From contig NZ_CP155567.1 of the NCBI RefSeq assembly GCF_039696035.1, positions 1,191,501 through 1,255,500 on the forward strand: DNA of 64,000 bases, written 5' to 3'. Shown here in pieces: positions 20,436 through 30,051 of the stretch. Under the pieces are notes generated by a model, which saw nothing but the letters and a program-made list of their open reading frames with translations, was not told the origin of the DNA and did not search any database. The DNA comes from Microbulbifer sp. SAOS-129_SWC. GTDB taxonomy: Bacteria; Pseudomonadota; Gammaproteobacteria; Pseudomonadales; Cellvibrionaceae. The first letter of the stretch is position 1. Each line of letters starts with the position of its first letter. The position numbers and the translations under genes were made by a program.

Positions 20436-23033
20436 ATGGATACTCAAGATTTCCCCAAGGTTGTGGCGTTCTCCGGCAACGCCAAGCGCGGCGGCAATGC
20501 CGCGGATACACCGGCCCGCCCACTCCCCAAACCGGTCGCCGCTGTCAGGGACAGCGCCTGCAGCTGGCTGTTCGCCCGCATGAAAGAGGTCTTTACCGGC
20601 GTCGACGACGCCCTGTTTGCCAGCGCGGAAAAAGTGCACCACCAGGATGAGCAGGACGGGCTGTTTCACGCCCTGCGCCTGTTGCGGCTGGAGCGCGGCC
20701 GGATTACCGAGCGCTTTATCAACGCAGTACGTGACGGTTTCCACAATATCGAAAAGGAACCCCGCAGTGTTGATTCAGATGACACCGACGCGGGCAGCGG
20801 CCTGGCGCTGCTGGACGACGAGGACCTGGAGCAGCAGGTCGCGCTGAAAACCATCATCGTTGCGGTGAAGCGGGATTTCGCCAGCCCCATTGCCGAGCTG
20901 GCGCTGCGCCTCGATACACTGCTGCCGCAGAAGGTATACGACGAAAACATGCCGCTGTCGCCGGGGATGCTGTGCCGGGCGCTGCAACATTCGCTCAAAT
21001 CCCTCGATATCCATCTGCGTGCGCGCCTGACCCTGCTGAAAAAATTCGAACAGCTGTTCGCGGCCAAGCTCGATGGTCTCTACCGCGCCTGTAACCAGGT
21101 GCTGATCGACAACGGTGTGCTGCCCTCGCTGAAAGACCCGCTGTTACAGCAACGGCGAAATGACGGCCGCGGTTCGACGGAGACAGTCACCGGGCCGGCC
21201 GCGGGGGCGAGCCCCGACCTTCCCGGCGGGATCCCCGGAAGCCCACTCCCGCCTCAGCCGACCAGCGGCCACCCGGTCGGCGCCAATCCAATTTCCGCGG
21301 CGTTCCCCGGGGTGGCACCCGTGGGGGCGGGGGCCGCGGGTGCAGGCTCCGTGGGTGCAGGTGCCGCAGGTACAGGCGCGCCCACAGGCCCCGCCATGGC
21401 GGCGCCGGGCAGCGCCGCGGGCAATCCCGGTAGTGGCGGCTATGGCCTGTTGCCCCCCGGTGTCGGCGTGGCCCCGATGGCAACGCCGGACCTGCTGCAG
21501 CATCTGGGGGCAATGCAGTCTCTGCCGCTGCAGGCCGCCTCTGTGGGGCAGGTACTGGACGTCAATCGCCTGCTGCAGCAACGCCTGGTCGAAGCGCGGC
21601 AGGGCGCGTCGCTGCAGGAGCTGGATACCGAAGTCATTCGCATGGTGGATATGCTGTTTACCTTCATGCTGGAGGACCGCAATCTGGCCGAGCCGATCAA
21701 GGTTCAGCTGATCCGCCTGCAGTTGCCGCTGCTCAAGCTCGGTGTCGCCGACAAGGCGTTTTTCACCAAGAGCGGCCACCCGGCGCGCAAACTGTTCAAT
21801 ACCCTCGCCGACGCTGCGATTGGCTGGCAGCCCGGGGAGAACTATCAGGAGGAGCCCTTCTACCGCGAGGTTTGCGACATCGTCGAGCAGGTACTGCAGG
21901 GCTTCGACAGTGACGAGGATATCTTTACCCGGCTGCTGCGCGATTTCGAAGAGTATGTGACCCGCGAGCACCGCCGCGCGCAGGTGATGCAGCGCCGCAC
22001 CGTCGACGAGGCCGAGGGCCACGCCCGGGTCGAAGCGGCGCGCGCGCGCGTAGCGGCGGTCTTCGATGCGCTGACGGCGGAACGCAAGCTGCCGCGCGTG
22101 GTGCAGGAATGGTTGGGGCGCGTGTGGGACAGTGTGTTGTTTCGCACCTGCCTGAAAGAGGGCACCAGCAGTGAAGGCTGGCGCCGGGCCGTGCTGACGG
22201 CACGGGACCTGGTGTGGAGTGTGGTGGCGCCGATGCCCGAGAGCCGCTTCAAAATGCAGCAGTTGCTGCCGGGGCTGCGCAAGCGCCTGAATCAGGGCGC
22301 GGAATCCCTGGCCATCGGTGTCGCCGAGCGCCGCCGCCTGCTGGCAGGGCTGGACCAGCTGTATCGCGAGCGCCAGGCCCTGGGCGCGCGGGTGGAATCC
22401 GAGCGCGAGCGCCGCACCCGCGAGCGCCTCGTGCAGGAACTGCGCCGCGAGGCAGATAGCATCCTGGCGATTCCGGAGGTTGATCAGGCCCCGGCTCCAG
22501 AGGTTGCCCAGGCCCCGACTCCAGAGGTTGCGCAGACGCCGGCGGATTCCGCTGTGGAAACGGAGGCGAGCGACACCGGCGACCCGGTCGACCTGCAGGA
22601 GCCGCCGCAGCCACCGGCGGCGCCGGTAGCGGAAATCGACGTGGACCTGCCCGCGGTGGAAACACTGCAACAGGTGGCGCAGGCCGCACCGCTGGCTGCC
22701 GCCAACGCGCCGCCGGCGGGTTGCGATGACTTCTGGCGCCAGACGTACCACCTGAAAGACAGCTGGTTTATGCAGCAGGTTGCGGACAAGCCGCCGGTGC
22801 GCTGTCACCTGGCGGCGATCATCCGCGATCTGGACCAGTTCATGTTCGTCAATCGCCGCGGTGCCAAGGTGACGGCATACAGTCGCGCCGAGCTGGCCCG
22901 TGCGCTGCGCGACGGCGAAATGAGGCCGCTGGAGCAGGGGCCATTATTCGATCGCGCGCTCAAGTGGCTGGTGGAGAGCGCCGGTGAGATGGCGATAGCG
23001 GTCAGCGTGTCTGCGGAGGAGGGCGAGGCCTGA
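20436..23033 (+). CDS. DUF1631 family protein, copy B
   Basis: An 865-aa paralogue of copy A with the same domain order. N-terminal block: LFARMKEVFTGVDDALFASAEKVHHQDEQDGLFHALRLLRLERGR. Then a long Gly/Ala/Pro-rich linker (about 240-340, with repeated GAGAAGAG-type units), a helical block (FMLEDRNLAEPIKVQLIRLQLPLLKLGVADKAFFTKSGHPARKLFN) and a C-terminus with FVNRRGAKVTAYSRAELARALRDGE. An extra imperfect repeat (APEVAQAPTPEVAQTP) lies near residue 690. It arose by tandem duplication and has diverged, mainly in the linkers. Function unknown. Confidence 0.85.
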   Translation: MDTQDFPKVVAFSGNAKRGGNAADTPARPLPKPVAAVRDSACSWLFARMKEVFTGVDDALFASAEKVHHQDEQDGLFHALRLLRLERGRITERFINAVRDGFHNIEKEPRSVDSDDTDAGSGLALLDDEDLEQQVALKTIIVAVKRDFASPIAELALRLDTLLPQKVYDENMPLSPGMLCRALQHSLKSLDIHLRARLTLLKKFEQLFAAKLDGLYRACNQVLIDNGVLPSLKDPLLQQRRNDGRGSTETVTGPAAGASPDLPGGIPGSPLPPQPTSGHPVGANPISAAFPGVAPVGAGAAGAGSVGAGAAGTGAPTGPAMAAPGSAAGNPGSGGYGLLPPGVGVAPMATPDLLQHLGAMQSLPLQAASVGQVLDVNRLLQQRLVEARQGASLQELDTEVIRMVDMLFTFMLEDRNLAEPIKVQLIRLQLPLLKLGVADKAFFTKSGHPARKLFNTLADAAIGWQPGENYQEEPFYREVCDIVEQVLQGFDSDEDIFTRLLRDFEEYVTREHRRAQVMQRRTVDEAEGHARVEAARARVAAVFDALTAERKLPRVVQEWLGRVWDSVLFRTCLKEGTSSEGWRRAVLTARDLVWSVVAPMPESRFKMQQLLPGLRKRLNQGAESLAIGVAERRRLLAGLDQLYRERQALGARVESERERRTRERLVQELRREADSILAIPEVDQAPAPEVAQAPTPEVAQTPADSAVETEASDTGDPVDLQEPPQPPAAPVAEIDVDLPAVETLQQVAQAAPLAAANAPPAGCDDFWRQTYHLKDSWFMQQVADKPPVRCHLAAIIRDLDQFMFVNRRGAKVTAYSRAELARALRDGEMRPLEQGPLFDRALKWLVESAGEMAIAVSVSAEEGEA

Positions 23034-23132
23034 GCGCGGTTGGTATCTTTGCCGTCGCTTCCATAAAATGGGATTTCACTGCAATTCGATGGCGCAGGTG
23101 GCACGATAGCGGTTGCCTCAGGAGATGATCGC

Positions 23133-23699
23133 GTGAAATACCAACCGGAATCCGGCTGGCTGTCCGGCGTGCGCCGGGTAGTCAGCCCGCATTGCAACGA
23201 CCGCCCGTCCGGCACCGCGGTCGATCTGCTGGTGATTCACTGCATCAGCCTGCCGCCGGGTCAGTATGGCGGCTCCTATATCGACGACCTTTTTCTCGGC
23301 CAGCTCGATCCCGATGCCCACCCCTATTTTGCCGGGATCGCCGCGCTGCGCGTCTCCGCGCATCTGCTGATCGACCGCGAAGGCCGCGTCACCCAGTATG
23401 TACCGCTCGACCGGCGCGCCTGGCACGCGGGCCAGTCCGAGTTCTGCGGGCGCTGCGACTGCAACGATTTCTCCATCGGTATCGAACTCGAGGGCCTCGA
23501 CACCGACAGCTATACCGATGCCCAATATCGCGCCCTGGCGGAAGTGAGCGCGGCAATCATGGACGCCTTTCCGCAGATTACCCGCGACTCCATCACCGGC
23601 CACTCGGATATCGCCCCCGGGCGCAAGCTGGATCCGGGGCCGGGATTCGACTGGCCGCGCTACCTGACTGCACTGGACGCCCTGCGCGACGCCCACTGA
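23133..23699 (+). CDS. ampD: 1,6-anhydro-N-acetylmuramyl-L-alanine amidase AmpD
   Basis: Cytoplasmic zinc amidase that cleaves the stem peptide from anhydro-muropeptides in peptidoglycan recycling. The 188-aa protein matches family length (~185). LLVIHCISLPPGQYGG carries the first zinc His. HLLIDREGRVTQYVPLDRRAWHAGQS carries the second. ITGHSDIAPGRKLDPGPGFDW carries the last His and Asp ligands. The start is GTG 23133, set by AGGAG at good spacing. ampE follows at 88 nt. Confidence 0.96.
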   Translation: MKYQPESGWLSGVRRVVSPHCNDRPSGTAVDLLVIHCISLPPGQYGGSYIDDLFLGQLDPDAHPYFAGIAALRVSAHLLIDREGRVTQYVPLDRRAWHAGQSEFCGRCDCNDFSIGIELEGLDTDSYTDAQYRALAEVSAAIMDAFPQITRDSITGHSDIAPGRKLDPGPGFDWPRYLTALDALRDAH

Positions 23700-23787
23700 A
23701 CGGGCGCGACGCGCCCAATCCCTTCCACTGCCGGCGTCGCAGGCGTTATTCTTGCGTCTTATTCCCTGTTTAATTCGGATCTGAACT

Positions 23788-24657
23788 ATGGCTCTTTTAA
23801 CGGTGTTGCTGGCCCTCGGGCTGGTGCAGCTGTGGGGCTCGGGTGCGCCGCTGCACCGCGACGGCTGGTTCCACTGGTGGCGCGCGACTCTGGCTGCGCG
23901 CGACAACCTGCAGCGCAACCCCGGTCTGCTGCTGGGTGCGACCATCCTGCCACCGGTTCTGGCCACCGCGGTGGCCATGGTGCTGGCTGAGGCGGCGCTG
24001 GGCGGGCTGGGCGTCCTGTTGCTGGGGGTGCCTCTGCTGCTGTACTGCCTGGGGCGGGGCAATTTCAACGAAATCCTGTCCGGCTACCTGCGTAACTGGT
24101 ATCGCGGCGACCTCGACGCAGCGCGCGGCGCCGCGGCGCCGCTGCTGCAGGGGCTCGGTGAGGAGCCGGCCGATGGCCAGGCACTGCACGAGCAGGTGTT
24201 CCGCGGCGCCGCCTACTGCGCCTTCGAGCGCCTGTTTGCGGTGTTGTTCTGGTTCCTGCTGCTGGGGATTCCCGGCGCGGTGTTGTTCCGCCTGAGTGCG
24301 CTGTACGCCGCTGAGGACGACAGTCGCGGCACCGCGGCACGCTGGCTGTGGTTGCTGGAGTGGCTGCCGCTGCGGGTCATGGGCTTCTCGTTCGCCATTG
24401 TCGGCAATTTCGCCGGCTGTTATCGCGCCTGGCGCCGCTGCCTGACCTGCCGCGAGCGCACTACCGCCGAGGTGCTGGAGGATTACCTGGAAGGTGCCCT
24501 GGGCGGTATCGACGCCAGTGACTGCAGTGCCGGATTCGAAGTGGCCGAGGGCCAGCGCGTCTGTGGCGCGCAGCTCGAGGGCCTGCAGTCGCTGCTGTCG
24601 CGCGCGCTGTTGTTGTGGATCACCGCCGCGGCGCTGCTGGTGCTGTTCGACAGCTGA
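23788..24657 (+). CDS. ampE: AmpE-type inner-membrane protein
   Basis: A 289-aa membrane protein with at least four hydrophobic segments, near the N-terminus (1-20), 55-90, 155-180 and the C-terminus. It has family sequence CLGRGNFNEILSGYLRNWYRGDLDAARGAA and ALHEQVFRGAAYCAFERLFAVLFWFLLLG. AmpE lies beside AmpD in many gammaproteobacteria and is linked to beta-lactamase induction sensing; its exact activity is unsettled. Length matches E. coli AmpE. Confidence 0.88.
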   Translation: MALLTVLLALGLVQLWGSGAPLHRDGWFHWWRATLAARDNLQRNPGLLLGATILPPVLATAVAMVLAEAALGGLGVLLLGVPLLLYCLGRGNFNEILSGYLRNWYRGDLDAARGAAAPLLQGLGEEPADGQALHEQVFRGAAYCAFERLFAVLFWFLLLGIPGAVLFRLSALYAAEDDSRGTAARWLWLLEWLPLRVMGFSFAIVGNFAGCYRAWRRCLTCRERTTAEVLEDYLEGALGGIDASDCSAGFEVAEGQRVCGAQLEGLQSLLSRALLLWITAAALLVLFDS

Positions 24658-25046
24658 GCGGCGGTCGAATGTTAGTGTCATCAGCGGCCCCGGCTCGAAT
24701 CGTTCAGCCGGGGCTGCGTTCTTGCTTTATCTCCGCACCTTCAGCACATCTGTACCGCAAAACCACGCAATAAGCGTGCATGTTCGCCGGCAAATTGCTC
24801 TGAACGCACAGGTTCTGGCACGATCATCGCAGTCGGAGGCGAATGATTCGAGCTAGCACGCCGTTGGTGAACTGGCTCTAAATTTGGAATATTGTTCCAG
24901 TTGGCTTCTTGACTTGCCCCGGGCTTCCCTCGATATTTCGCCGCAACAGGGGACCGGGAGCAGGCAAAAATCACAATTGTCCCCCATCCCCGCGCATTCC
25001 AATAACAAGCAATCCAGGCGCGATAGTCTCGATGGAAGTACCGACA
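24658..25046 (+). promoter_or_regulatory. 389-nt gap with ampE hairpin and ALDH promoter region
   Basis: A 9-bp stem (GCCCCGGCT at 24687-24695, AGCCGGGGC at 24706-24714) lies 29 nt after ampE and is followed by a weakly T-rich run, a probable terminator. The rest has no gene I can support and should carry the promoter of the aldehyde dehydrogenase gene. Confidence 0.5.
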
Positions 25047-26456
25047 ATGGATTCTCCCGTAACCTCCGCCCTGCGCGCTGTCGATGCGTTCGACGCGGCA
25101 GCGCTGATGGCGGGGTTGCGCTCCTATTACCGCAGCGGCACGACCGCCGAACTCAGCTGGCGCCGCCAGCAATTGGGCCAGCTGCGCCGCATGATCGCCG
25201 ACAACGAACGCCGCTTTCTGCAGGCGCTGCAGCAGGATCTGCACAAGGCGCCGCAGGAAGGCTTCATGACCGAGGTCGCCGCGGTCTGCGGCGATATCGA
25301 CCACGCGCTGAAGCAGCTCAAGAAATGGGTGCGCCGGCGCCGTGCCGCGACGCCGCTGGTGGCGCAGCCGGGGCGCAGTTACATTCAGCCGGAGCCCCTC
25401 GGGGTGGTGCTGATCATCGGCGCGTGGAACTACCCGCTGCAGCTGCTGCTGGGGCCGCTGGTGCCGGCTATCGCCGCCGGCAATTGCGCGGTACTGAAGC
25501 CGTCGGAACTGGCACCGACCACCTCGCGACTGGTGGCGGAACTATTGCCGGCCTATCTCGACCGCGATGCCTTCGCCTGCGTCGAGGGGGCCGTGGCCGA
25601 GACCTCCGCACTGCTCGAGCAACGCTGGGACCATATCCTCTACACCGGCGGCGGCCACGTCGGGCGCATTGTGATGGCCGCGGCGAGCCGGCACCTGACA
25701 CCGGTGACGCTGGAACTGGGGGGCAAGAGCCCCTGCATTGTCGCCGATGACGCCGATATGGCGGTGGCTGCGCGGCGCATTGCCTGGGGCAAGTTCATCA
25801 ATGCGGGCCAGACCTGTATCGCCCCGGATTACCTGTTGTGTACCCGCGCCACCGCCGATCGGCTGCTGCCGTTGATTGCGCGCGAGCTGCGCGCGATGTT
25901 CGGTGACGAGCCGCGTGAGTCGGCCGATTACGGCCGTATCGTCAACCGCCGCCACACCGAGCGCATTGCCGGTTACCTGGCAGACGGCGAGGTGTACTGC
26001 GGGGGAACAGTTGATCTGGAGCAGTGCTATATTGCGCCCACGGTACTGCGCAACGTCGGCCTCGAGACCGCGGTGATGCAGGAGGAGATTTTCGGCCCGC
26101 TGCTGCCGGTGATCGAGCTGGACGATTTCCATCGCATGGAGCAGTTCGTCAACGAGCGCGACAAGCCGCTGGCGCTATATATCTTCACCGGCAACGCGGC
26201 TACCGCCGACCGCATCCTCGCGCGTTGCAGTTCTGGCAACGCCTGTATCAACGACTGTATGATGTTCATGAGTGCCCACGAACTGCCGTTTGGTGGCGTT
26301 GGCGCCAGTGGCATGGGCGCCTATCACGGCGAGCACGGCTTCCGTACCTTCAGCCATTTCAAGGCGGTGATGAAGCGCCGCAATATCTTTGATCTGGATC
26401 TGCGCTACGCACCCTACAGCGCGCGCAAATTCAAATGGCTGCGGTTACTGCGCTAG
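25047..26456 (+). CDS. Aldehyde dehydrogenase, class 3-like (fatty or aromatic aldehyde)
   Basis: NAD(P)-dependent oxidation of aldehydes to acids. The 469-aa protein shows LGVVLIIGAWNYPLQLLLGPLVPAIAAGNCAVLKPSE (cofactor binding), YTGGGHVGRIV, VTLELGGKSPCIV (general-base Glu) and FINAGQTCIAPDYLL (catalytic Cys). The short length and the C-terminal SHFKAVMKR-x-x-x-DLDLRYAPY place it in the ALDH3/coniferyl-aldehyde group. The frame is open far upstream; ATG 25047 has GGAAG 8 nt before it. Substrate not known. Confidence 0.9.
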   Translation: MDSPVTSALRAVDAFDAAALMAGLRSYYRSGTTAELSWRRQQLGQLRRMIADNERRFLQALQQDLHKAPQEGFMTEVAAVCGDIDHALKQLKKWVRRRRAATPLVAQPGRSYIQPEPLGVVLIIGAWNYPLQLLLGPLVPAIAAGNCAVLKPSELAPTTSRLVAELLPAYLDRDAFACVEGAVAETSALLEQRWDHILYTGGGHVGRIVMAAASRHLTPVTLELGGKSPCIVADDADMAVAARRIAWGKFINAGQTCIAPDYLLCTRATADRLLPLIARELRAMFGDEPRESADYGRIVNRRHTERIAGYLADGEVYCGGTVDLEQCYIAPTVLRNVGLETAVMQEEIFGPLLPVIELDDFHRMEQFVNERDKPLALYIFTGNAATADRILARCSSGNACINDCMMFMSAHELPFGGVGASGMGAYHGEHGFRTFSHFKAVMKRRNIFDLDLRYAPYSARKFKWLRLLR

Positions 26457-26542
26457 CAATCTGTGCTGAACTGAATGTTGAACGGGAGCGGCCATTGGCC
26501 GCTCCTTCTGTATGGTTTTCCAGTGACCGGTATCCGCAGCCT

Positions 26543-27535
26543 ATGGCCACCGAGCAACACGACCTACCCACCAGTGCCGACGTCTTTTCTGCCGCGCAGA
26601 ATATTGCCGGGCAGGTGCACTGCACGCCATTGATGCGCAGTCGGCAGATCGACGCGTTGACCGGCGCCAACCTCTGGTTCAAATGCGAGCACCTGCAGAA
26701 AGTCGGCGCCTTCAAGGCGCGCGGTGCCTGCAACGCCCTGACGCAGCTGCCGGCGGGCACGCGGCGGGTGGCCACGCATTCCTCCGGCAATCACGGCGCG
26801 GCGCTGGCCTGGGCGGCGGCGACGCGCGGCCTCGCCTGCACCGTGGTCATGCCGGAGACAGCGCCGCGGGCAAAACGCGCGGCGGTGGCCGGCTACGGCG
26901 CGGATATCGTGATCTGTGGCCCCACCCAGGAGGATCGCGAGCGCGCGCTGGAGGCGGTGGTGGCCGACAGCGGCGCCCATGTGGTGCCACCGTTTGACGA
27001 CCGCCGCATCATCGCCGGGCAGGGTACCGTGGCGCTGGAAATCCTGCAGCAGTGCCGGGAGCGCGGTTTTGCCCCGGATATGGTCGTGGCCCCGGTGGGC
27101 GGCGGCGGGTTGCTCGCCGGTGTCGGCCTCGCCGTGGCCGCGCTGGCCCCGGATACCATCGTGCTGGGCGCCGAACCCGCCGGCGCCGACGACGCGCAGC
27201 GCTCCCTGCGCGGCGGGGTGCACGTCACCGCACAGCAACCACAGACCCTGGCTGACGGCCTGCGCACGACCCTGGGGCGGCGCAATTACGCGGTGGTGTG
27301 CCATACGGTGCGCGACGTGATTACCGTGTCGGAGCAGGGTATCGTCGATGCCATGCGGCTGCTGTGGACCCGCACCAAGCAGCTGGTGGAGCCATCCGCC
27401 GCTGTGGCGCTGGCCGCGGTGATGGAGCACAGCGCGCGCTTTCGCAACCGGAATGTGGTGGCGGTGCTGACTGGCGGTAACATGGACCTGGATCGGGTGG
27501 CCGATCTGTTTGCCGGAGGCGAGGAAACACCATGA
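26543..27535 (+). CDS. PLP-dependent threonine/serine dehydratase-like enzyme
   Basis: A fold-type II PLP enzyme of 330 aa. FKCEHLQKVGAFKARGA contains the Schiff-base lysine. SSGNHGAALAWAA is the phosphate-binding Asn loop. VVAPVGGGGLLAGVGLAVAAL is the glycine-rich PLP phosphate loop. The lack of a C-terminal ACT domain fits catabolic threonine dehydratase or serine racemase rather than IlvA. ATG 26543 is preferred over upstream in-frame codons. Its end overlaps the next gene by ATGA. Confidence 0.88.
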   Translation: MATEQHDLPTSADVFSAAQNIAGQVHCTPLMRSRQIDALTGANLWFKCEHLQKVGAFKARGACNALTQLPAGTRRVATHSSGNHGAALAWAAATRGLACTVVMPETAPRAKRAAVAGYGADIVICGPTQEDRERALEAVVADSGAHVVPPFDDRRIIAGQGTVALEILQQCRERGFAPDMVVAPVGGGGLLAGVGLAVAALAPDTIVLGAEPAGADDAQRSLRGGVHVTAQQPQTLADGLRTTLGRRNYAVVCHTVRDVITVSEQGIVDAMRLLWTRTKQLVEPSAAVALAAVMEHSARFRNRNVVAVLTGGNMDLDRVADLFAGGEETP

Positions 27536-28155
27536 AGCATTTTACCGCGCGCTCAACGCGGCGCAGCGGCGGCCGGGCCGGAAGTGGCCCGCGCTGCGGC
27601 TATTTTGCCGCCGCGGCTGCTAAACTGGTGGCTGCTGCCGCCCTGTGCGGCCTTGCCGCGACCAGTGCCGCAGCGGATTTCGCGCTCACATCGAAAACAC
27701 TGACCCCGGGCGCGCGTATGCCCAAAGCCCAGGTCTTCGATCACTGCGGGGGAGAGAACCTGTCGCCGCAGTTGAGCTGGAGCGGTGCGCCGGAGGGGAC
27801 CAAGAGCTACGCGCTGATGGTCTACGATCCGGACGCGCCCACGGGCAGTGGCTGGTGGCACTGGGTGATGTTCAATATCCCGGCGGATGTCACCAGCCTC
27901 GCCGCGGGCGCCGGCGAACCGAAAAACGGCCTGGTGCCCGAGGCGATCCAGGTGCGCAACGATTACGGCAGTCGCGGATACGGCGGCGCCTGCCCGCCGC
28001 CGGGGCAGGGCGAGCACCGCTACCAGTTCCGCATCTACGCGCTCAACGTGGAAGAGCTGCCCCTGGATGAGAACGCCACGCCGGCGCAGGTGGGCTTCAG
28101 CGTCAACGCCAACAAGCTGGCGGAGGCGGAACTGCAAGTGCACTATGGGCGCTAG
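27532..28155 (+). CDS. YbhB/YbcL-type PEBP (Raf kinase inhibitor-like) protein, probably exported
   Basis: A 207-aa protein with an Arg-rich N-terminus and a hydrophobic stretch ending LAATSAAA (residues ~25-43), consistent with a signal peptide. The PEBP core has LSWSGAPEGTKSYALMVYDPDAPTGSGWWHWVMFNIP, GGACPPPGQGEHRYQFRIYAL and a final AEAELQVHYGR. Bacterial family members bind small anionic ligands; no enzymatic role is established. The 4-nt overlap with the dehydratase implies coupling. Confidence 0.88.
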   Translation: MKHFTARSTRRSGGRAGSGPRCGYFAAAAAKLVAAAALCGLAATSAAADFALTSKTLTPGARMPKAQVFDHCGGENLSPQLSWSGAPEGTKSYALMVYDPDAPTGSGWWHWVMFNIPADVTSLAAGAGEPKNGLVPEAIQVRNDYGSRGYGGACPPPGQGEHRYQFRIYALNVEELPLDENATPAQVGFSVNANKLAEAELQVHYGR

Positions 28156-28324
28156 CCCGGACAGTGCATCGGGCCGCCCGACCATTGAGCGCAAGCCTCT
28201 GGTTTTCTGAAGTGTTTGGAGTATTCCCGGGACACGATACGTAACCGACCACTGCTGGCCCCGGGCGAGATATCCGGGCCAGCCCCGCGCGAGCGGGCCG
28301 AGTATAAGGACGCGATACAACGGC

Positions 28325-29677
28325 ATGCAGGAACAAAAATTAAGCTGGTTACAGGCGCTGGCGACCTATCTGAAGCCCCGCGTCATGGCCATGTTCTTCC
28401 TCGGTTTCTCTTCCGGCCTTCCCTATCTACTGGTGTTTTCCACCCTCAGTGCCTGGTTGCGCGACTATGGCGCCAGCCGCACGGTGATCGGCTTTTTCGC
28501 CTGGGTCGGCATCATTTTTTCCTTCAAGTTTATTCTGGCGCCGATCATCGATTCGGTGCCGCTGCCGCTCCTGACGCGCTGGATGGGCAAACGCCGCAGC
28601 TGGATGCTGGTGGCGCAGATCGGGCTGGTGGCCGGGCTGTTGTATATGTCGCAGCTGAATCCGCAATTGTCGCTGTTGGCGGTAGCGATGGCATCACTGT
28701 GGGTAGCCCTGTGTTCCGCCTCGCAGGATGTGGTCATCGACGCCTACCGGATCGAAGCGGTGGACAAGGAATTGCAGGGCGCAATGGCCGCCAACTATGT
28801 GTTCGGCTACCGGGTTGCGGTGTTGATCTCCGGCGCCGGTGCACTGCTGGTAGCCGACCAGTACAGCTGGACGACTTCCTATATTTCGATGGCCGGATTC
28901 ATGGCCATTGGCATCATCACCACCTTTCTGATTGCCGAGCCGGATCACCAGAAAGTGAAGCAGCAGGCCGAGGTGTTCCAGCACGATTGGGTGGACAAGG
29001 TGTTGGGCAGCGGCGAGCACGGCCCGCTGAAGGAGTGGCTGGTGCGCGCGGTGGCCTGCCCGTTTATCGAGTTTTTCCAACGCAACGGGCGCTTCTCGCT
29101 GGTGTTGCTGCTGTTTATCAGTATTTATCTGCTGAGCGATATCGTCATGGGCATCATGGCGAACCCGTTTTACCTGGACCTGGGCTTCAGCAAGACCGAT
29201 ATCGCCGAGATCGGTAAGGTCTTCGGCTTTTTCTGCACAATTATCGGTGCCTATCTCGGCGGCCTGCTGGTAGTGAAATACGGCATTCTGCGGCCGCTGG
29301 TGCTGGGGGCGATTCTGCTGTCGGTGGCCAACCTGCTGTTTGCCCACCTGGCCCAGGTGGGGCCCAGCAAGGCGTGGCTGGCGGTGGTGATCAGCGCGGA
29401 TAATATCAGCGGCGGCATCTCCAACGCGGTGTTTATCGCCTTTATGTCGAGTCTGACCAACCAGGCGTATACCGCCACTCAATACGCGCTGTTCAGCTCC
29501 CTGATGAAACTGCCGGGCAAGATTATCGCCGGTTTTTCCGGCGTGGTGGTGGACGCACAGGGCTATTCACAGTTCTTTGTCTATTCGGCCTCGCTCGGGG
29601 TGCCGGCGATTCTGCTGGCGGCCTACCTGTGGCACCGCGGCGTTGGTGAGCGGGAGTCGGAAGCGGCGGCGGGATAG
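28325..29677 (+). CDS. ampG: AmpG-type muropeptide MFS permease
   Basis: A 450-aa, about 12-helix transporter. FFLGFSSGLPYLLVFSTLSAWLRDYG, FKFILAPIIDSVPLP, GKRRSWMLVAQ and ASQDVVIDAYRIE are AmpG signatures. It imports GlcNAc-anhydroMurNAc peptides from the periplasm for recycling, feeding AmpD located 5 kb away. Insertion of hydrophilic sequence between helices 6 and 7 (VKQQAEVFQHDWVDKVLG) is typical. Length is near the family norm (~490 for E. coli, which has extra helices). Confidence 0.9.
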   Translation: MQEQKLSWLQALATYLKPRVMAMFFLGFSSGLPYLLVFSTLSAWLRDYGASRTVIGFFAWVGIIFSFKFILAPIIDSVPLPLLTRWMGKRRSWMLVAQIGLVAGLLYMSQLNPQLSLLAVAMASLWVALCSASQDVVIDAYRIEAVDKELQGAMAANYVFGYRVAVLISGAGALLVADQYSWTTSYISMAGFMAIGIITTFLIAEPDHQKVKQQAEVFQHDWVDKVLGSGEHGPLKEWLVRAVACPFIEFFQRNGRFSLVLLLFISIYLLSDIVMGIMANPFYLDLGFSKTDIAEIGKVFGFFCTIIGAYLGGLLVVKYGILRPLVLGAILLSVANLLFAHLAQVGPSKAWLAVVISADNISGGISNAVFIAFMSSLTNQAYTATQYALFSSLMKLPGKIIAGFSGVVVDAQGYSQFFVYSASLGVPAILLAAYLWHRGVGERESEAAAG

Positions 29678-29690
29678 GTGCTCGGCCGGG

Positions 29691-29969
29691 TCACGGCCGC
29701 CAGCGATACCTGACCAGATCCACCCGCCCATTCACCAGTGTGATGCCCTCGCGCTCGAGCCGCGCGATTTGCCGCTGCGCGCCCGGCTCCGGCAGGGAGA
29801 TGCGGCCCTGGGCATTGATCACCCGGTGCCAGGGCAGGCGGGTGTCGCGGGGCAGCTTGCGCAGGGTCTGGCCGGCGAGACGCGCGGCGCGGGGGTAGCC
29901 GGCCATGGACGCCAGGTCACCGTAGGTGATGACGCACCCGCGGGGGATTTGCGCCAGTACAAGACTCAT
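29691..29969 (-). CDS. Alkyltransferase-like protein (ATL, MGMT family)
   Basis: A 92-aa protein with the O6-alkylguanine-DNA alkyltransferase C-terminal fold (IPRGCVITYGDLASMAG, RLPWHRVINAQGRI). The acceptor cysteine of the PCHR motif is replaced by Trp (PWHR), the defining mark of ATL proteins, which bind alkylated guanine without repairing it and help nucleotide excision repair. ATG 29969 gives the usual ~100-aa size. It converges on ampG and diverges from the DUF481 gene. Confidence 0.9.
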   Translation of the reverse strand: MSLVLAQIPRGCVITYGDLASMAGYPRAARLAGQTLRKLPRDTRLPWHRVINAQGRISLPEPGAQRQIARLEREGITLVNGRVDLVRYRWRP

Positions 29970-30051
29970 CCTGGATATGGCATCATTGTCGCCGAATTGT
30001 GTACCGTGTCTCACTGTAAATCCGCCGCCTAATAACTCTAAGGTTGTCCTT

